Virus record (IMG/VR): IMGVR_UViG_3300048672_000648
Coordinates: 1 to 38,977 of that record
Direction: 5' to 3' (one strand)
DNA: 38,977 nt
From: a virus
The stretch's first letter is position 1. Each line of letters begins with the position of its first letter. Positions 1-8,508 of the stretch are shown piece after piece. The notes beneath the pieces are model-generated. The model searched no databases and was not told where the DNA came from. It saw only the letters and a program-made list of their open reading frames with translations. Made by a program: the position numbers and the translations under genes.

Positions 1-288
1 CTCATTGATATTTAAATTCCAATCATAATTTCTTTTTTTTGCTTTATACTTATATAAATAAAAAGAAGAACTTATTGATTTATTATTTTGATTTAATAAT
101 AAACAATTTTTTGAAATATTATTACAATTACATTTTTTTCTGTTTATAATATTATCTATTCGTAAAATTAAAATATTATTACAAGAACATTTTACTTTCC
201 AATAATCATTACGATTATTAAAATCTTTTAAATTTTCTATTAATTCAAAATTGTTAATAATATCACCAATGTGCCAAATACGTTTCAT
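1..288 (-). CDS. HNH-type homing endonuclease-like protein, C-terminus outside window
   Basis: The open frame starts at ATG 288 and runs off the window edge, so only the first 96 residues are seen. It begins MKRIWHIGDI and has paired cysteines (CSC near residue 36, then CNC), which suggests a zinc ribbon. The end visible here (SSFYLYKYKAKKRNYDWNL) resembles the helical stretch before the HNH motif in phage free-standing HNH endonucleases. The HNH residues themselves would lie outside the window, so the family call is an inference from this stretch. The start overlaps the stop of the preceding small gene as ATGA. Confidence 0.6.
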   Translation of the reverse strand, partial: MKRIWHIGDIINNFELIENLKDFNNRNDYWKVKCSCNNILILRIDNIINRKKCNCNNISKNCLLLNQNNKSISSSFYLYKYKAKKRNYDWNLNINE

Positions 289-437
289 TTATTTAAATTT
301 GAATTATTTTGATGAACTTCTTTATTCATTTGTTCATAATACTTTTTTAAAATTTCATCAGAAACTAATATTTTTTGAGTTGAACAACTCATTTTATGTG
401 TATTGTTTTTTTGATGACATTTTTTACATTTATTCAT
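285..437 (-). CDS. small protein with CxxCH motif (50 aa)
   Basis: This short ORF begins MNKCKKCHQKNNTHKMSC. The CxxC followed by His and another Cys could bind one zinc ion. It overlaps the end of the upstream gene (430-437) and its TGA overlaps the ATG of the HNH-like gene as ATGA. That coupling and the packed layout are the main reasons to accept it. I do not recognise the family; it may be an accessory of the neighbouring endonuclease gene. Confidence 0.55.
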   Translation of the reverse strand: MNKCKKCHQKNNTHKMSCSTQKILVSDEILKKYYEQMNKEVHQNNSNLNK

Positions 438-756
438 CTCTTTCAATTTTATCTATTATGCTAGTCATTTTAAGAATGAGATAAATAACATTATCTCCAA
501 ACTTTTCATCTAACATTTTAATTGAAGGTAAAATACCTTTTTCTAAATCATTAGTGATATCAGCAATAGATATTTCGTGTTTTAATAAAAATCCATCTAA
601 TACTTTTTCACGTATTAATCCACTACGTTGTGAACCAATATCAAAATTATGAAACGGATTATTATTTCTTCTATATTCCTTACCTTTAACAATAAGTGTT
701 TCTCTAATACTATTTAAAAATATATCTACTACTTCGTCAAATCTTTTTTCTGTCAT
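430..756 (-). CDS. phage protein resembling nucleotide-modification-associated (DUF1599-like) proteins
   Basis: 108 aa, mostly helical. It carries the pattern KGKEY...NPFHNF, then GFLLKHEISIADI and a C-terminal FGDNVIYLILK. I recognise this order (K-EY, N-HNF, KH-SI-D, D-YLI) from small phage proteins annotated as DUF1599-like or nucleotide-modification-associated and related to the all-alpha NTP pyrophosphatase fold. A role in nucleotide metabolism is an inference from that resemblance and from the MazG-like protein two genes upstream. One base separates it from the preceding gene. Confidence 0.5.
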   Translation of the reverse strand: MTEKRFDEVVDIFLNSIRETLIVKGKEYRRNNNPFHNFDIGSQRSGLIREKVLDGFLLKHEISIADITNDLEKGILPSIKMLDEKFGDNVIYLILKMTSIIDKIERDE

Positions 757-757
757 A

Positions 758-1252
758 CTATTTTTTATAAAAACTTAACCAATAATCATCAAATTTAGGA
801 TTACTATCATATAAACATAATTCAAATTCAGCATTATTTAAATATCTTTTAGATCTTACTCTCAATGCTTCAAAATGTGATTTATCATATGTTCTAATTG
901 TACTTACATGTTTTTTACTTTTAATATTATAAACAGTAGGATTTATACAAATAATTGTAGGAACAAAATGTGTTTCAGCATAAATAGCTTTATCTACATA
1001 TTCTTTATAATAAGCAGATTCTATTTTAACTCTAACTACTTTAGATTTTAATTTTAAAAGTAAACTACCAACATAATCTTGGCATTCTTCATAAGTTTTA
1101 AATTTTTTTTGAACACAACACATATATTCATTACCTACAATATTATGATTAGAATCTAATAAATTAATTGATAAAGTTTTTAAACCTAAATTTTCAAACT
1201 CTTTTAAAATAGAATCATCTTTACCTGTTATATGTATTTCAAATAATTTCAT
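758..1252 (-). CDS. hypothetical protein (164 aa)
   Basis: I do not recognise it. It is soluble with no membrane segment. It has an N-terminal beta-strand-like stretch (MKLFEIHITGKDDSILKEF), a mid CC pair near residue 45 and aromatic residues near the end (FDDYWLSFYKK). Its start overlaps the stop of the MazG-like gene by one base, so the two are probably translated together and may share a nucleotide-related role. That link rests only on context. Confidence 0.75.
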   Translation of the reverse strand: MKLFEIHITGKDDSILKEFENLGLKTLSINLLDSNHNIVGNEYMCCVQKKFKTYEECQDYVGSLLLKLKSKVVRVKIESAYYKEYVDKAIYAETHFVPTIICINPTVYNIKSKKHVSTIRTYDKSHFEALRVRSKRYLNNAEFELCLYDSNPKFDDYWLSFYKK

Positions 1253-1536
1253 TATACTCTATTATCATATTTACCTTCTTCAATGTATTTTTTACATTTA
1301 CCAATTTTATACGCTTTTCTTTCAGCTATTTTATCTTTATCAAATAAATGTTTTAATACATCTACTCTAAATAAAACATCTCCTATCTCTTCAATTATAT
1401 CTTTATCAGAAGCTCCTTTAGAAAGTAATTGTGTAAGAATTAAAGCTAATTCCATACATTCTTCAGAAGCTTTTAATAAATTATAAGTTTTAGTATTATT
1501 GTCTGCAAGATATTTTATTAATTCTTTATCTGTCAT
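1252..1536 (-). CDS. MazG-like nucleotide pyrophosphohydrolase
   Basis: 94 aa, the length of a single MazG-like four-helix unit. The metal-binding pattern is visible: KASEECMELAL gives EExxE near residues 25-29, and EEIGDVLFRVD gives ExxD near residues 49-53. The family hydrolyses NTPs or dNTPs to monophosphates. In a phage it may clean up non-canonical nucleotides, trim the dNTP pool or lower ppGpp. It overlaps both neighbours by one base, which suggests one operon. Substrate cannot be read from sequence. Confidence 0.85.
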   Translation of the reverse strand: MTDKELIKYLADNNTKTYNLLKASEECMELALILTQLLSKGASDKDIIEEIGDVLFRVDVLKHLFDKDKIAERKAYKIGKCKKYIEEGKYDNRV

Positions 1537-2246
1537 TATATTACTTTTTCTAAAAAAGTTTGAATTCCAAAATTATGTACTTTATAAGTTTTTGTATGTA
1601 CTACATTATAAGCTTCATAATTTATTTTTTCAAAATTTACATTTTTAATATTTCTAAAAAATTTACCACATATTTTCATAAAATATTTATCTGCATCAAT
1701 AAAAGGTTTATGTGCATTTAAATTTTCTTCTGTTATAACAAAATTATCAGAAATATTAAAATAACATCTAATTAATAATGTATAAATACTAATTAATGGT
1801 GTAGATTTACTCCAATAAATAGGAACTTTTAAAATTAATGTATCTTCATCAAGTTCAATAGTAGTTTTTGTTTTAATATTTAAAACATCTTCAATTTGAT
1901 TTAAAAAAGATTCTAAATTTTTATAGTTATTAATTAATATATTTGTAGCTTCTTCTTTCAAACTCCAATCACCATCATGATTATAATGTAATGTGTTTAC
2001 ACCCATGTAGAAAAATCGTTTATTTTTAAAACAATCTAATACTTGATGATTATAACCGTGAGCATTACCTATTTCTGTTTTAAATTTTTCTACAAATATA
2101 AAATCATTTAAATAATCTCTACATGCAGTAAATGGTAAATAAGTTTCAAACTTATTACCAATTTTATTAAGAATACTAAAACCTATTCCAAAATTTCTAC
2201 CTTCACCTAACGTTGATCGTTTTTGTAATTCTTTAATTTTTTTCAT
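1536..2246 (-). CDS. hypothetical protein (236 aa)
   Basis: Not recognised. Soluble, no signal peptide or membrane helix. It opens MKKIKELQKRSTLGEGRNFG and has aromatic and histidine-rich stretches (TLHYNHDGDWSLKEE near residues 85-99). Tight packing (one base from 2247, one-base overlap with the MazG-like gene) and even codon use support a real gene in the nucleotide-metabolism operon. No catalytic motif stands out. Confidence 0.75.
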   Translation of the reverse strand: MKKIKELQKRSTLGEGRNFGIGFSILNKIGNKFETYLPFTACRDYLNDFIFVEKFKTEIGNAHGYNHQVLDCFKNKRFFYMGVNTLHYNHDGDWSLKEEATNILINNYKNLESFLNQIEDVLNIKTKTTIELDEDTLILKVPIYWSKSTPLISIYTLLIRCYFNISDNFVITEENLNAHKPFIDADKYFMKICGKFFRNIKNVNFEKINYEAYNVVHTKTYKVHNFGIQTFLEKVI

Positions 2247-2504
2247 TTATTTTATATTTTCAAGTGGATAAGCATTTAAAACAGCTTCTTCTACATCTTC
2301 ATAATTAGGAATATCTGTGCTAGAACCTAAACAAGGAATACTGTCTAATGCTTCTTTTAAAGCTGCTTCTACATGTTCTCTTGCGAAATGAATCATTATA
2401 CATTTAAGTTCATTAATATCTGCACAATTCTTTTCTATACATTCTAAAGCATGTTTATTTAACCATTCTTCTGCTGTTTGTATTTTACTCATTTTATTGT
2501 TCAA
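2247..2504 (-). CDS. small conserved phage protein (85 aa)
   Basis: Helical protein of a type common in Bacteroidota phages and prophages, where the pattern FAREHVEAALKEAL followed by a C-terminal NAYPLENIK recurs. Function is not known to me. The start could be the Met at residue 1 or residue 5 (MSKIQTAEEW); the second looks like the family's usual start. It overlaps the upstream zinc-finger-like gene by 11 bases. Confidence 0.75.
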   Translation of the reverse strand: MNNKMSKIQTAEEWLNKHALECIEKNCADINELKCIMIHFAREHVEAALKEALDSIPCLGSSTDIPNYEDVEEAVLNAYPLENIK

Positions 2505-2688
2505 TTAAAGTTAATGTTTTTTTAACTGTTTTATTTTTATAAATAGAACATTGAAAATTTTCAGTTTGACCTTTACAAAACACATGTGTACAATTTTTAA
2601 CTAAATTGTCTTCATTAAAATCTTCTGGATTTTCACAATTGTGACAATATTCTTCTATTTGTTCACTGATTATTTGATTTGTTTTCAT
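2494..2688 (-). CDS. small cysteine-rich protein (64 aa)
   Basis: It contains YCHNC at residues 13-17, then NCTHVFC at about 32-38 and one more Cys near 47. The spacing suggests a small zinc-binding protein. It overlaps the 3' end of the SF2 helicase gene by 26 bases, so it is likely translated from the same message. Family not recognised. Confidence 0.65.
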   Translation of the reverse strand: MKTNQIISEQIEEYCHNCENPEDFNEDNLVKNCTHVFCKGQTENFQCSIYKNKTVKKTLTLIEQ

Positions 2689-3883
2689 TTTCTTTATATT
2701 TTTTAATACAGTCTTCTAAATTATCACAATAGATAAATTCAAAATCTTGTAAATCTTTTGTCATTTTTTCAAACCAAACGGTTTCTTGAGTGTTTTTAGT
2801 TAATAATATAAATACATTTCCTATTTTACCATCATTAGGTCGTAATCTACCCCATTGCTGAACTTGATGACCTTCTGATGAAAAATAAGACATGATTATA
2901 CAATTATCTAAACCACTTAAATTTGCTCCTTGACGAAGTTTTTTAAAGCTACCTATAGTTTGTATTTGATTTTTATCAAACGCTTCTCTAATAGCTTTAT
3001 TTTCATCCTCAGAATATCTTGATGATACTATATTTGGTGTAATTTGTAATAAACTATCTAAACTGTTACCAAATATTATAGTTTTACCTTCAATATTAGA
3101 TAATAATTCTTTAACTGTATTTATTTTTGATGGTAAATTAAATAATAAATTACTTCTTTTTGTAGAAGTTATTCTTATTTTTAAAGATTTCATTTCTTGA
3201 TCTTCAATAAACCAAGATCTTTTATGTTCTTTATCCCAATAATCATAAGCTTGTTTTTCAGTTTGATAAAAAGATTTAAACTGATTACCAGCTTTTATTG
3301 TTTTATTAACATTATCTAATTCTTGATTAATAATATATACTTTTAAATTTCTACCAACACCATCATTTTTAGCTTGTGTTAAGGTATATTTAAAACAAAT
3401 CGGAGCAATCTTATTAAGTAATTCACTTTTGGTAATAAATGTATTATTAACTTCATATTTAGTATTAACATCAATAGTTGCTGATAAACCTACAATAGCT
3501 TTATATTTATTATTAAAATAAAATTTAGAATATTTTGGAGTTAATGAGTTATGTATTTCATCAGCACCAACTAATCCAAATTCATATTTTTCTAATTTAT
3601 AAACTGATTGATAAGTTTTAAATTTAAGATTGTAATCTGTTAAAGTATTAGTATTAAAAATAGAGTCATATTTAATAATATCATCCCATAAATCTTTTTT
3701 TCTATCTGTAACTTCAGCAAGAAATAAATGAACATCTTTATTTTTAGGCATTTTGTGAAGACAGTGTAGGAACATAAAAGTTTTTCCTACACCAGTCGAC
3801 ACATTAAATGTACCTTTTAAATTAGATTCTAACCATGAAGCTACTGCTTCCATCTGAATTTTATCTTTTAAAAGGTTGTTCAT
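2663..3883 (-). CDS. superfamily 2 DNA/RNA helicase
   Basis: 406 aa with the SF2 motifs in order: Walker A STGVGKT (residues 29-35), DExH box ADEIH (107-111), motif III GLSATID (132-138), and motif VI QQWGRLRP near residue 350, with an arginine-finger-type arginine. There is no extra nuclease or DNA-binding domain, so this is a compact UvsW/DEAD-like core. In phages such helicases resolve recombination intermediates or unwind R-loops, and a similar replication/repair role is likely here. Four bases separate it from the upstream AP2-like gene. Confidence 0.9.
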   Translation of the reverse strand: MNNLLKDKIQMEAVASWLESNLKGTFNVSTGVGKTFMFLHCLHKMPKNKDVHLFLAEVTDRKKDLWDDIIKYDSIFNTNTLTDYNLKFKTYQSVYKLEKYEFGLVGADEIHNSLTPKYSKFYFNNKYKAIVGLSATIDVNTKYEVNNTFITKSELLNKIAPICFKYTLTQAKNDGVGRNLKVYIINQELDNVNKTIKAGNQFKSFYQTEKQAYDYWDKEHKRSWFIEDQEMKSLKIRITSTKRSNLLFNLPSKINTVKELLSNIEGKTIIFGNSLDSLLQITPNIVSSRYSEDENKAIREAFDKNQIQTIGSFKKLRQGANLSGLDNCIIMSYFSSEGHQVQQWGRLRPNDGKIGNVFILLTKNTQETVWFEKMTKDLQDFEFIYCDNLEDCIKKYKENENKSNNQ

Positions 3884-3886
3884 ATA

Positions 3887-4069
3887 TTAAAATAAAGATT
3901 TTATAAATTCTTCACGAACTTCTACAGCTTCTTTTAAAGTTTCATAACTTCCTAAATTATACCAAACTTCATTTTTAATACTTATTCTTGCTCTAAAATT
4001 TCCATTTAATTTATCAAAATAAATACCTTTATATCCTGTATTGCTTAATTGTGATTTACTATTTTTCAT
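3887..4069 (-). CDS. AP2-like DNA-binding protein (60 aa)
   Basis: The pattern GYKGIYFDKLNGNFRARISI...LGSYETLKEAVEVREEF matches the three-strand plus helix AP2/ERF-type domain found beside HNH endonucleases in phages. Here the domain stands alone with no nuclease. It may be a remnant of a homing endonuclease or a free DNA-binding domain. It sits between the reductase and helicase genes, a common site for such mobile genes. Confidence 0.7.
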   Translation of the reverse strand: MKNSKSQLSNTGYKGIYFDKLNGNFRARISIKNEVWYNLGSYETLKEAVEVREEFIKSLF

Positions 4070-4075
4070 ATTAAA

Positions 4076-6025
4076 TTATTTTATAGGGCAAGCTCCAGAT
4101 TCACAATCTAATATATCAAAATCAGACTCTTTAATTTCGACAGAAGTTATAGGTGTAACATTTTTTACCATTTCATTATAAAGTTCTTCAGAAATAGTTT
4201 CATAAGGTGCTTGAACAAAACCATGACCATGATAAAGTAAAAAAGAAACAGTTTTAAAATTATCAGAATAATTTTCAGCTAAATATGTTTTAATATCTTC
4301 TAAATCTTCTTTTTTATAATAAACAGTACAACTAACAGAATTATCTGACCAATTTTCTTGTAACCATTTAACAGTATCTAATTGTTCTTTCCAACTAAAA
4401 TTAGCGGCAATTGGAGTATCCTTAGAAACTTTACATGGAAATTCAACAACCATTGTTGTATGATCTTCTGAACCATCAAAATTTTTACGATATTCCATTT
4501 TATAACCATGTTGTTTACAAACATCAATTAAGTTAGAGTTAGAACTGATTCTAATTCTACGAATATAAAAAGGTCCTGCTGGATTAGGGTGAACACCTGG
4601 CACAATTACACCTTCATCAGTTCTTACAACTTTAGGTAATAATGATAAAGTTCCAGAAGGTTTTGATGTAGTTAATTTAATAGATATAGGAAATCCCATT
4701 TTATTAGAATAAAATACATCATATTCTCTTAACCATTCGTAAGCAGGTTTTAACCAAGACTTTTGCTCTTCTGTACACTGTAATAAACCTGTAACACCAA
4801 TACCCATTCTCATATTTCTATGAACAATATCTTCAGTATCTTTTAATGAGCATTTTAATCTTAAACTATGTTTATTTACAATATAAGATATTCTTAAACA
4901 TTCTAAAAATTCATCATAACATGTTATATTAGGTAAATACATTTCACTTAAACAACATGTTTCTTTATCTTCTAAACCTTGTTCTGCACATGGATTAAAT
5001 ATTTGAACATTAGGATCTTTATATCTAGTATCGCCTGTTCTACCAATACTTCTAGCTAATTTTAAATTAATTAAACCATATGGTTCACCTTGCTCATATG
5101 TTTCCCAAAATTCTTTTGGTAATCTAGTAGTATCGTCACATACTACAGAATTATTTGAATTAGATCTCCAGTTAGGAATAGGACCTAAATCCCATCTTTT
5201 AGCTTTTAAATAATCAAAATCATCATAATCACCAATAGCAATTTGAGCACTTCTACGAACATTTCCAGATACAACAATTTCTCCAATAATATTCATTATA
5301 TCTAAACAGTTGATAGGTCTAAGTTTTTTATTAGCTCTACTATTTAAAATTTCATGAATTTGTTGAATTCCTTTATGTAATTCTTCAGGACCAGAAGCTG
5401 TACCACCAAATCCTTTAATTGGAGCACCTTTTCCTCTAATAGAATTACAAGAATAAGTAAATCCTTCACCACTATAATAATGTGCTTTTAAAACTTTTCC
5501 TAAAAGTTTTACCCAACCTTCTCTATTATCAGGAACAATAAAATCTACATCATTATTATCTAATCTTTCAATTTTAATAGGTCCTTTTAATTTTGGCATT
5601 TGATATACATTTTCTCTTTGTATATTAAATCCTACACCTGAACCAAGCATAAGCATTTCAAAAGCCCATGTGAAAGGTCTGATTGGGTGACTTACTACAG
5701 TTGCTGCACAATTTTGTAAAGAAGGTAATCCTAAATTATCTACAGTTTTTGTTCCAAGTTGCCACATAAAACGACCTGCTACAGACCATTTAAGATTCAT
5801 TCTACTTTTAAAATAAAATTCTTTTTCTTCTTCTGTAAATTTAATACCTAATTGTTCACTACATGCTTTTATTTCTCTATTTATTACATCTTCAAATTCT
5901 TCAGTAATAGAGTTTGGATCTTCTTCATTTAAACGTCTTGCGTAAGTACGTTTAAAAGTTATATATCCTATTTCTCCCCAAGGAGTTTCAATTTTTTCTT
6001 TATTTTTATCTAAACTTAAATTCAT
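4076..6025 (-). CDS. nrdJ: adenosylcobalamin-dependent ribonucleoside-triphosphate reductase (class II)
   Basis: It reduces ribonucleotides to deoxyribonucleotides with a thiyl radical made from coenzyme B12. At 649 aa it is somewhat shorter than the roughly 740-aa Lactobacillus-type enzyme, but the key parts are present: Cys106 (SLQNC) and Cys357/358 as candidate redox pair, the active-site NPCAEQ (344-349, radical Cys346, Glu348), GNVRRSAQ (254-261), PSGTLSLL near 457, and a C-terminal CESGAC (641-646) that would re-reduce the active site. It needs host or environmental cobalamin, but works with or without oxygen. A structured leader lies upstream (6115-6230). Confidence 0.95.
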   Translation of the reverse strand: MNLSLDKNKEKIETPWGEIGYITFKRTYARRLNEEDPNSITEEFEDVINREIKACSEQLGIKFTEEEKEFYFKSRMNLKWSVAGRFMWQLGTKTVDNLGLPSLQNCAATVVSHPIRPFTWAFEMLMLGSGVGFNIQRENVYQMPKLKGPIKIERLDNNDVDFIVPDNREGWVKLLGKVLKAHYYSGEGFTYSCNSIRGKGAPIKGFGGTASGPEELHKGIQQIHEILNSRANKKLRPINCLDIMNIIGEIVVSGNVRRSAQIAIGDYDDFDYLKAKRWDLGPIPNWRSNSNNSVVCDDTTRLPKEFWETYEQGEPYGLINLKLARSIGRTGDTRYKDPNVQIFNPCAEQGLEDKETCCLSEMYLPNITCYDEFLECLRISYIVNKHSLRLKCSLKDTEDIVHRNMRMGIGVTGLLQCTEEQKSWLKPAYEWLREYDVFYSNKMGFPISIKLTTSKPSGTLSLLPKVVRTDEGVIVPGVHPNPAGPFYIRRIRISSNSNLIDVCKQHGYKMEYRKNFDGSEDHTTMVVEFPCKVSKDTPIAANFSWKEQLDTVKWLQENWSDNSVSCTVYYKKEDLEDIKTYLAENYSDNFKTVSFLLYHGHGFVQAPYETISEELYNEMVKNVTPITSVEIKESDFDILDCESGACPIK

Positions 6026-6114
6026 TAAATTTTATTAAATTATTAATTAATATAAAATTTATTAATAGTTTAGTAATGTTTTTAAGTTTTTTTTTATTTT
6101 TAATAAATTTTATT

Positions 6115-6230
6115 AAAAAAGAATCCCTAACAGCTTCACTACAATGTAACGATAATTTACTGGTATATCTCTACCTCAAACATTGTTTCGGGTCTTTCAA
6201 GGTTACTGGTTTGGATTCAAGCTACTGTTA
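6115..6230 (-). ncRNA. structured RNA in the nrdJ leader, possible terminator or riboregulator
   Basis: This lies between the dUTPase stop and the nrdJ start. On the minus strand a closing stem pairs 6225-6229 and 6219-6221 with 6129-6136. Inside it a perfect 7-bp stem pairs 6180-6186 with 6141-6147, and a GGTA/TACC hairpin sits at 6162-6175. A second pairing (GAATCC with GGATTC) would cross the closing stem and ends directly before six Ts at 6120-6115. This allows either a pseudoknot or two competing folds. I see no B12 box (GCCACTG) typical of cobalamin riboswitches. Function unknown. Confidence 0.5.
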
Positions 6231-6249
6231 ACCTTTGTTTGCTATTTTA

Positions 6250-6678
6250 TTATTTTCCACTAGAACCAAATCCATTATCTCCTCGATTAGTATCAGATAA
6301 TTCTTCTACTACTTCAAATTCAATTTTAGGACAAGGTTGAATTATTAATTGTGCTATTCTATCACCAACACTATAAATATCAGTATTAGGAATAGCTTTA
6401 AATCTACATTTTATAGAACCTCTATAATTTTGATCAATTACACCTACATGATTTGCAAGTATTAATCCTGTATTAGATAAACTACTTCTAGGATATACTA
6501 ATCCTACATATCCTTCAGGTATCTCAATAGATAATCCAGAATCGTACTCAATATAACCAAATTTACCTTTATCAATTGTAGATACACTAATTGCAGTTAA
6601 ATCTAAACCACAATCACCTTCTTTACCATAAGAAGGTATTACTGCTTTTTCATGCAGTTTCTTTATTTTTATATTCAT
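6250..6678 (-). CDS. dut: dUTP diphosphatase (trimeric dUTPase)
   Basis: 142 aa, the normal length for the trimeric family. All five motifs are visible: GDCGLDLTA (I, residues 21-29), PRSSLSN (II), GVIDQNYRGSI (III, with the catalytic Asp), DRIAQLIIQP (IV) and the C-terminal arm RGDNGFGSSGK (V, a glycine-rich loop that closes over the substrate). It converts dUTP to dUMP and PPi, lowering uracil incorporation and feeding dTMP synthesis. The start overlaps the end of the next gene upstream. Confidence 0.96.
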   Translation of the reverse strand: MNIKIKKLHEKAVIPSYGKEGDCGLDLTAISVSTIDKGKFGYIEYDSGLSIEIPEGYVGLVYPRSSLSNTGLILANHVGVIDQNYRGSIKCRFKAIPNTDIYSVGDRIAQLIIQPCPKIEFEVVEELSDTNRGDNGFGSSGK

Positions 6679-7222
6679 TTAAATTGAATGTTTCGTTACT
6701 AGTTTCTACTTTTTCACCTAATTCTGCGTTATCATCTAAAATAACTTTATGGTCTTTAGAACTTAAACTTTCTTCAATTTGTTTTTTTAATTTTTCGTCT
6801 TTGTATAATATTTTTTTTACAGAAAGTATAAAGTTAACACCTGTTGTTGTTTTACCATATAATTTTGTCCAAAAACTTAATATTTGTTGTTTAGCATCTT
6901 CACCAAATTCTGAATATTTACTATCTCTTAAACAGTAATATTCATGTAAATATTCTTCTGGAAAATCAAAAATGTACAAAACCTCATCTTTATTAATGTC
7001 TATCAATTTTTTAAATAAATAACATTCAGTAAGTTTATGTTCATATTTTGTAAATTCTGGATTTCTAAAAGAAAAATTATGTTTAATGTAAAAACATTGA
7101 TTAAATTCATCATTAGAATCAAACATATAAGTATTATCTAATTCAGATATATACTTTTCTTCAATTCCAATAAGTGGAGCTATTAAAGGTAATAAATATG
7201 TTTTACTTTTATTATACCTCAT
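6650..7222 (-). CDS. hypothetical protein (190 aa), downstream of a RecB-like nuclease
   Basis: Not recognised. Soluble; Lys- and Glu-rich C-terminal half with predicted helices and an acidic tail. It overlaps dut by 29 bases and the nuclease gene by 11 bases, so it is translated between them. In several Bacteroidota phages a small protein of this type follows the RecB-like exonuclease, which hints at a recombination accessory role, but nothing in the sequence proves it. Confidence 0.75.
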   Translation of the reverse strand: MRYNKSKTYLLPLIAPLIGIEEKYISELDNTYMFDSNDEFNQCFYIKHNFSFRNPEFTKYEHKLTECYLFKKLIDINKDEVLYIFDFPEEYLHEYYCLRDSKYSEFGEDAKQQILSFWTKLYGKTTTGVNFILSVKKILYKDEKLKKQIEESLSSKDHKVILDDNAELGEKVETSNETFNLNEYKNKETA

Positions 7223-8243
7223 TTACTTCTATAAAATTATCATTTAAAATTAAACATCCGTTTTGTTCATATACATCTTTAGAAAAATCATATTTATTAT
7301 GTTTCCAATGATAATATACTTTTTCAAGATTTTCATCTATACCTGTATAAAAATAACCAGATTTAGTTTTAAATCCTTTAATTGCAGCTTGATTCCATTT
7401 TTCTGTAAATTCAAATATAATAGGAATGTTCTCAGATTTACCTATAAATAAAAATTTAAAGTTTTCTAATGTATAATCTACTAAATTAAATTTATCACAA
7501 AAATATTTAAAAGCCATTCTATAAATAGCACCTTGATAGTAATATCTATAATCCATAAAACTTTTTAAAAATGTTTCAGATTTTCCTGCTCCAGTTTTTA
7601 AATCAGTCATATAAACTTTTTTATTTTTATGATCTATTTGAAATATATCTAATATACCTTTAAATTTGAAATTTTTATATTCAATTTCAAAAGGTAATTC
7701 ATGATAATTTTCAAAATCATTATAAAAAATATCTTTAGAATATTCATGTGACAATAAAGTATTGACTGTATTTTTAGCACTTAAATGTTCATTAAAAGTG
7801 ATTACAAGTTTATCTTTAATTTTAAATTGTATTTTTAAATATTCCCAAAATTCATTTATATCAAATTTTGCAATTAATTTTTCTTCAATAACAATATTAC
7901 TCCAAAAAGCATTATTTTTTACTATTTTTAAAATAGTTTCTTTAGAAGGTAATTTATCATAATTATTTAAAATTATATCACATAATTGACCAAGCATTGC
8001 TGTTGGTTTATTATCATCATAAATATAATATCTATTAGAAAACAATGGTTCTCCAGTTAATTTCTCTACAAGTAAATCATTAACTATTGAACCATGTTTA
8101 ATTCCTTTATTTTCCACATCACTTTTTCTAATTAAAGCTTGTGGACCATTTCTGTCAAAGTCTGACAGTCTACTATAACTTAAAGTTAGGTCAATTTCTT
8201 CATCATTATTTAATATTTTGTTCAAATTGCTCTTCTCTTTCAT
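7212..8243 (-). CDS. RecB/Cas4-like PD-(D/E)XK exonuclease
   Basis: 343 aa. The N-terminal LSYSRLSDFDRNGPQAL resembles the early motif of the PDDEXK_1 family. The catalytic core is FKFKGILDIFQID followed by VYMTDLKTGAGKSE, giving G-D...D-L-K with the invariant Asp and Lys, then YYYQGAIYRMAF (Q-x-x-x-Y motif). The family degrades or trims DNA ends. Next to a RusA-like resolvase and with a RecA-like ATPase in the same region, it probably makes single-stranded ends for phage recombination. The start overlaps the upstream gene by 38 bases. Confidence 0.85.
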   Translation of the reverse strand: MKEKSNLNKILNNDEEIDLTLSYSRLSDFDRNGPQALIRKSDVENKGIKHGSIVNDLLVEKLTGEPLFSNRYYIYDDNKPTAMLGQLCDIILNNYDKLPSKETILKIVKNNAFWSNIVIEEKLIAKFDINEFWEYLKIQFKIKDKLVITFNEHLSAKNTVNTLLSHEYSKDIFYNDFENYHELPFEIEYKNFKFKGILDIFQIDHKNKKVYMTDLKTGAGKSETFLKSFMDYRYYYQGAIYRMAFKYFCDKFNLVDYTLENFKFLFIGKSENIPIIFEFTEKWNQAAIKGFKTKSGYFYTGIDENLEKVYYHWKHNKYDFSKDVYEQNGCLILNDNFIEVNEV

Positions 8244-8499
8244 CTACCTTTTCATCGACAATAAGATCAATTATCAAATTTTGTAAATTATCAAGTTGTT
8301 TATATTCCATAACATATTCCTGATTATCAGGCTCACTAATCATTTGAACTTCTTGCATTTCTAATATATCGTCTAATAAAATTCTAGCTCTATTAAATTT
8401 ATTATTTTCAAGAAGTCTATTTAGTTCTTTATATTCATCATCAGATAATATAAATGTACTTAATAATAATATATTTTTTAATTTTTCTTTATTGTTCAT
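8206..8499 (-). CDS. hypothetical protein (97 aa), helical and acidic
   Basis: Not recognised. It is rich in Leu, Glu and Asp with predicted helices and possible coiled coil, and no Cys or His cluster. It sits between the RusA-like and RecB-like genes and overlaps the latter, so it may be an accessory of that recombination pair. Regular codon use and close spacing support it as real. Confidence 0.7.
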   Translation of the reverse strand: MNNKEKLKNILLLSTFILSDDEYKELNRLLENNKFNRARILLDDILEMQEVQMISEPDNQEYVMEYKQLDNLQNLIIDLIVDEKVDEREEQFEQNIK

Positions 8500-8508
8500 T
8501 TTTGTATT

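Noticed and set aside
6115-6230. Cobalamin riboswitch ahead of the B12-dependent reductase
   Set aside because: The B12 box GCCACTG and other conserved parts are absent on either strand, so I keep it as an unclassified structure.
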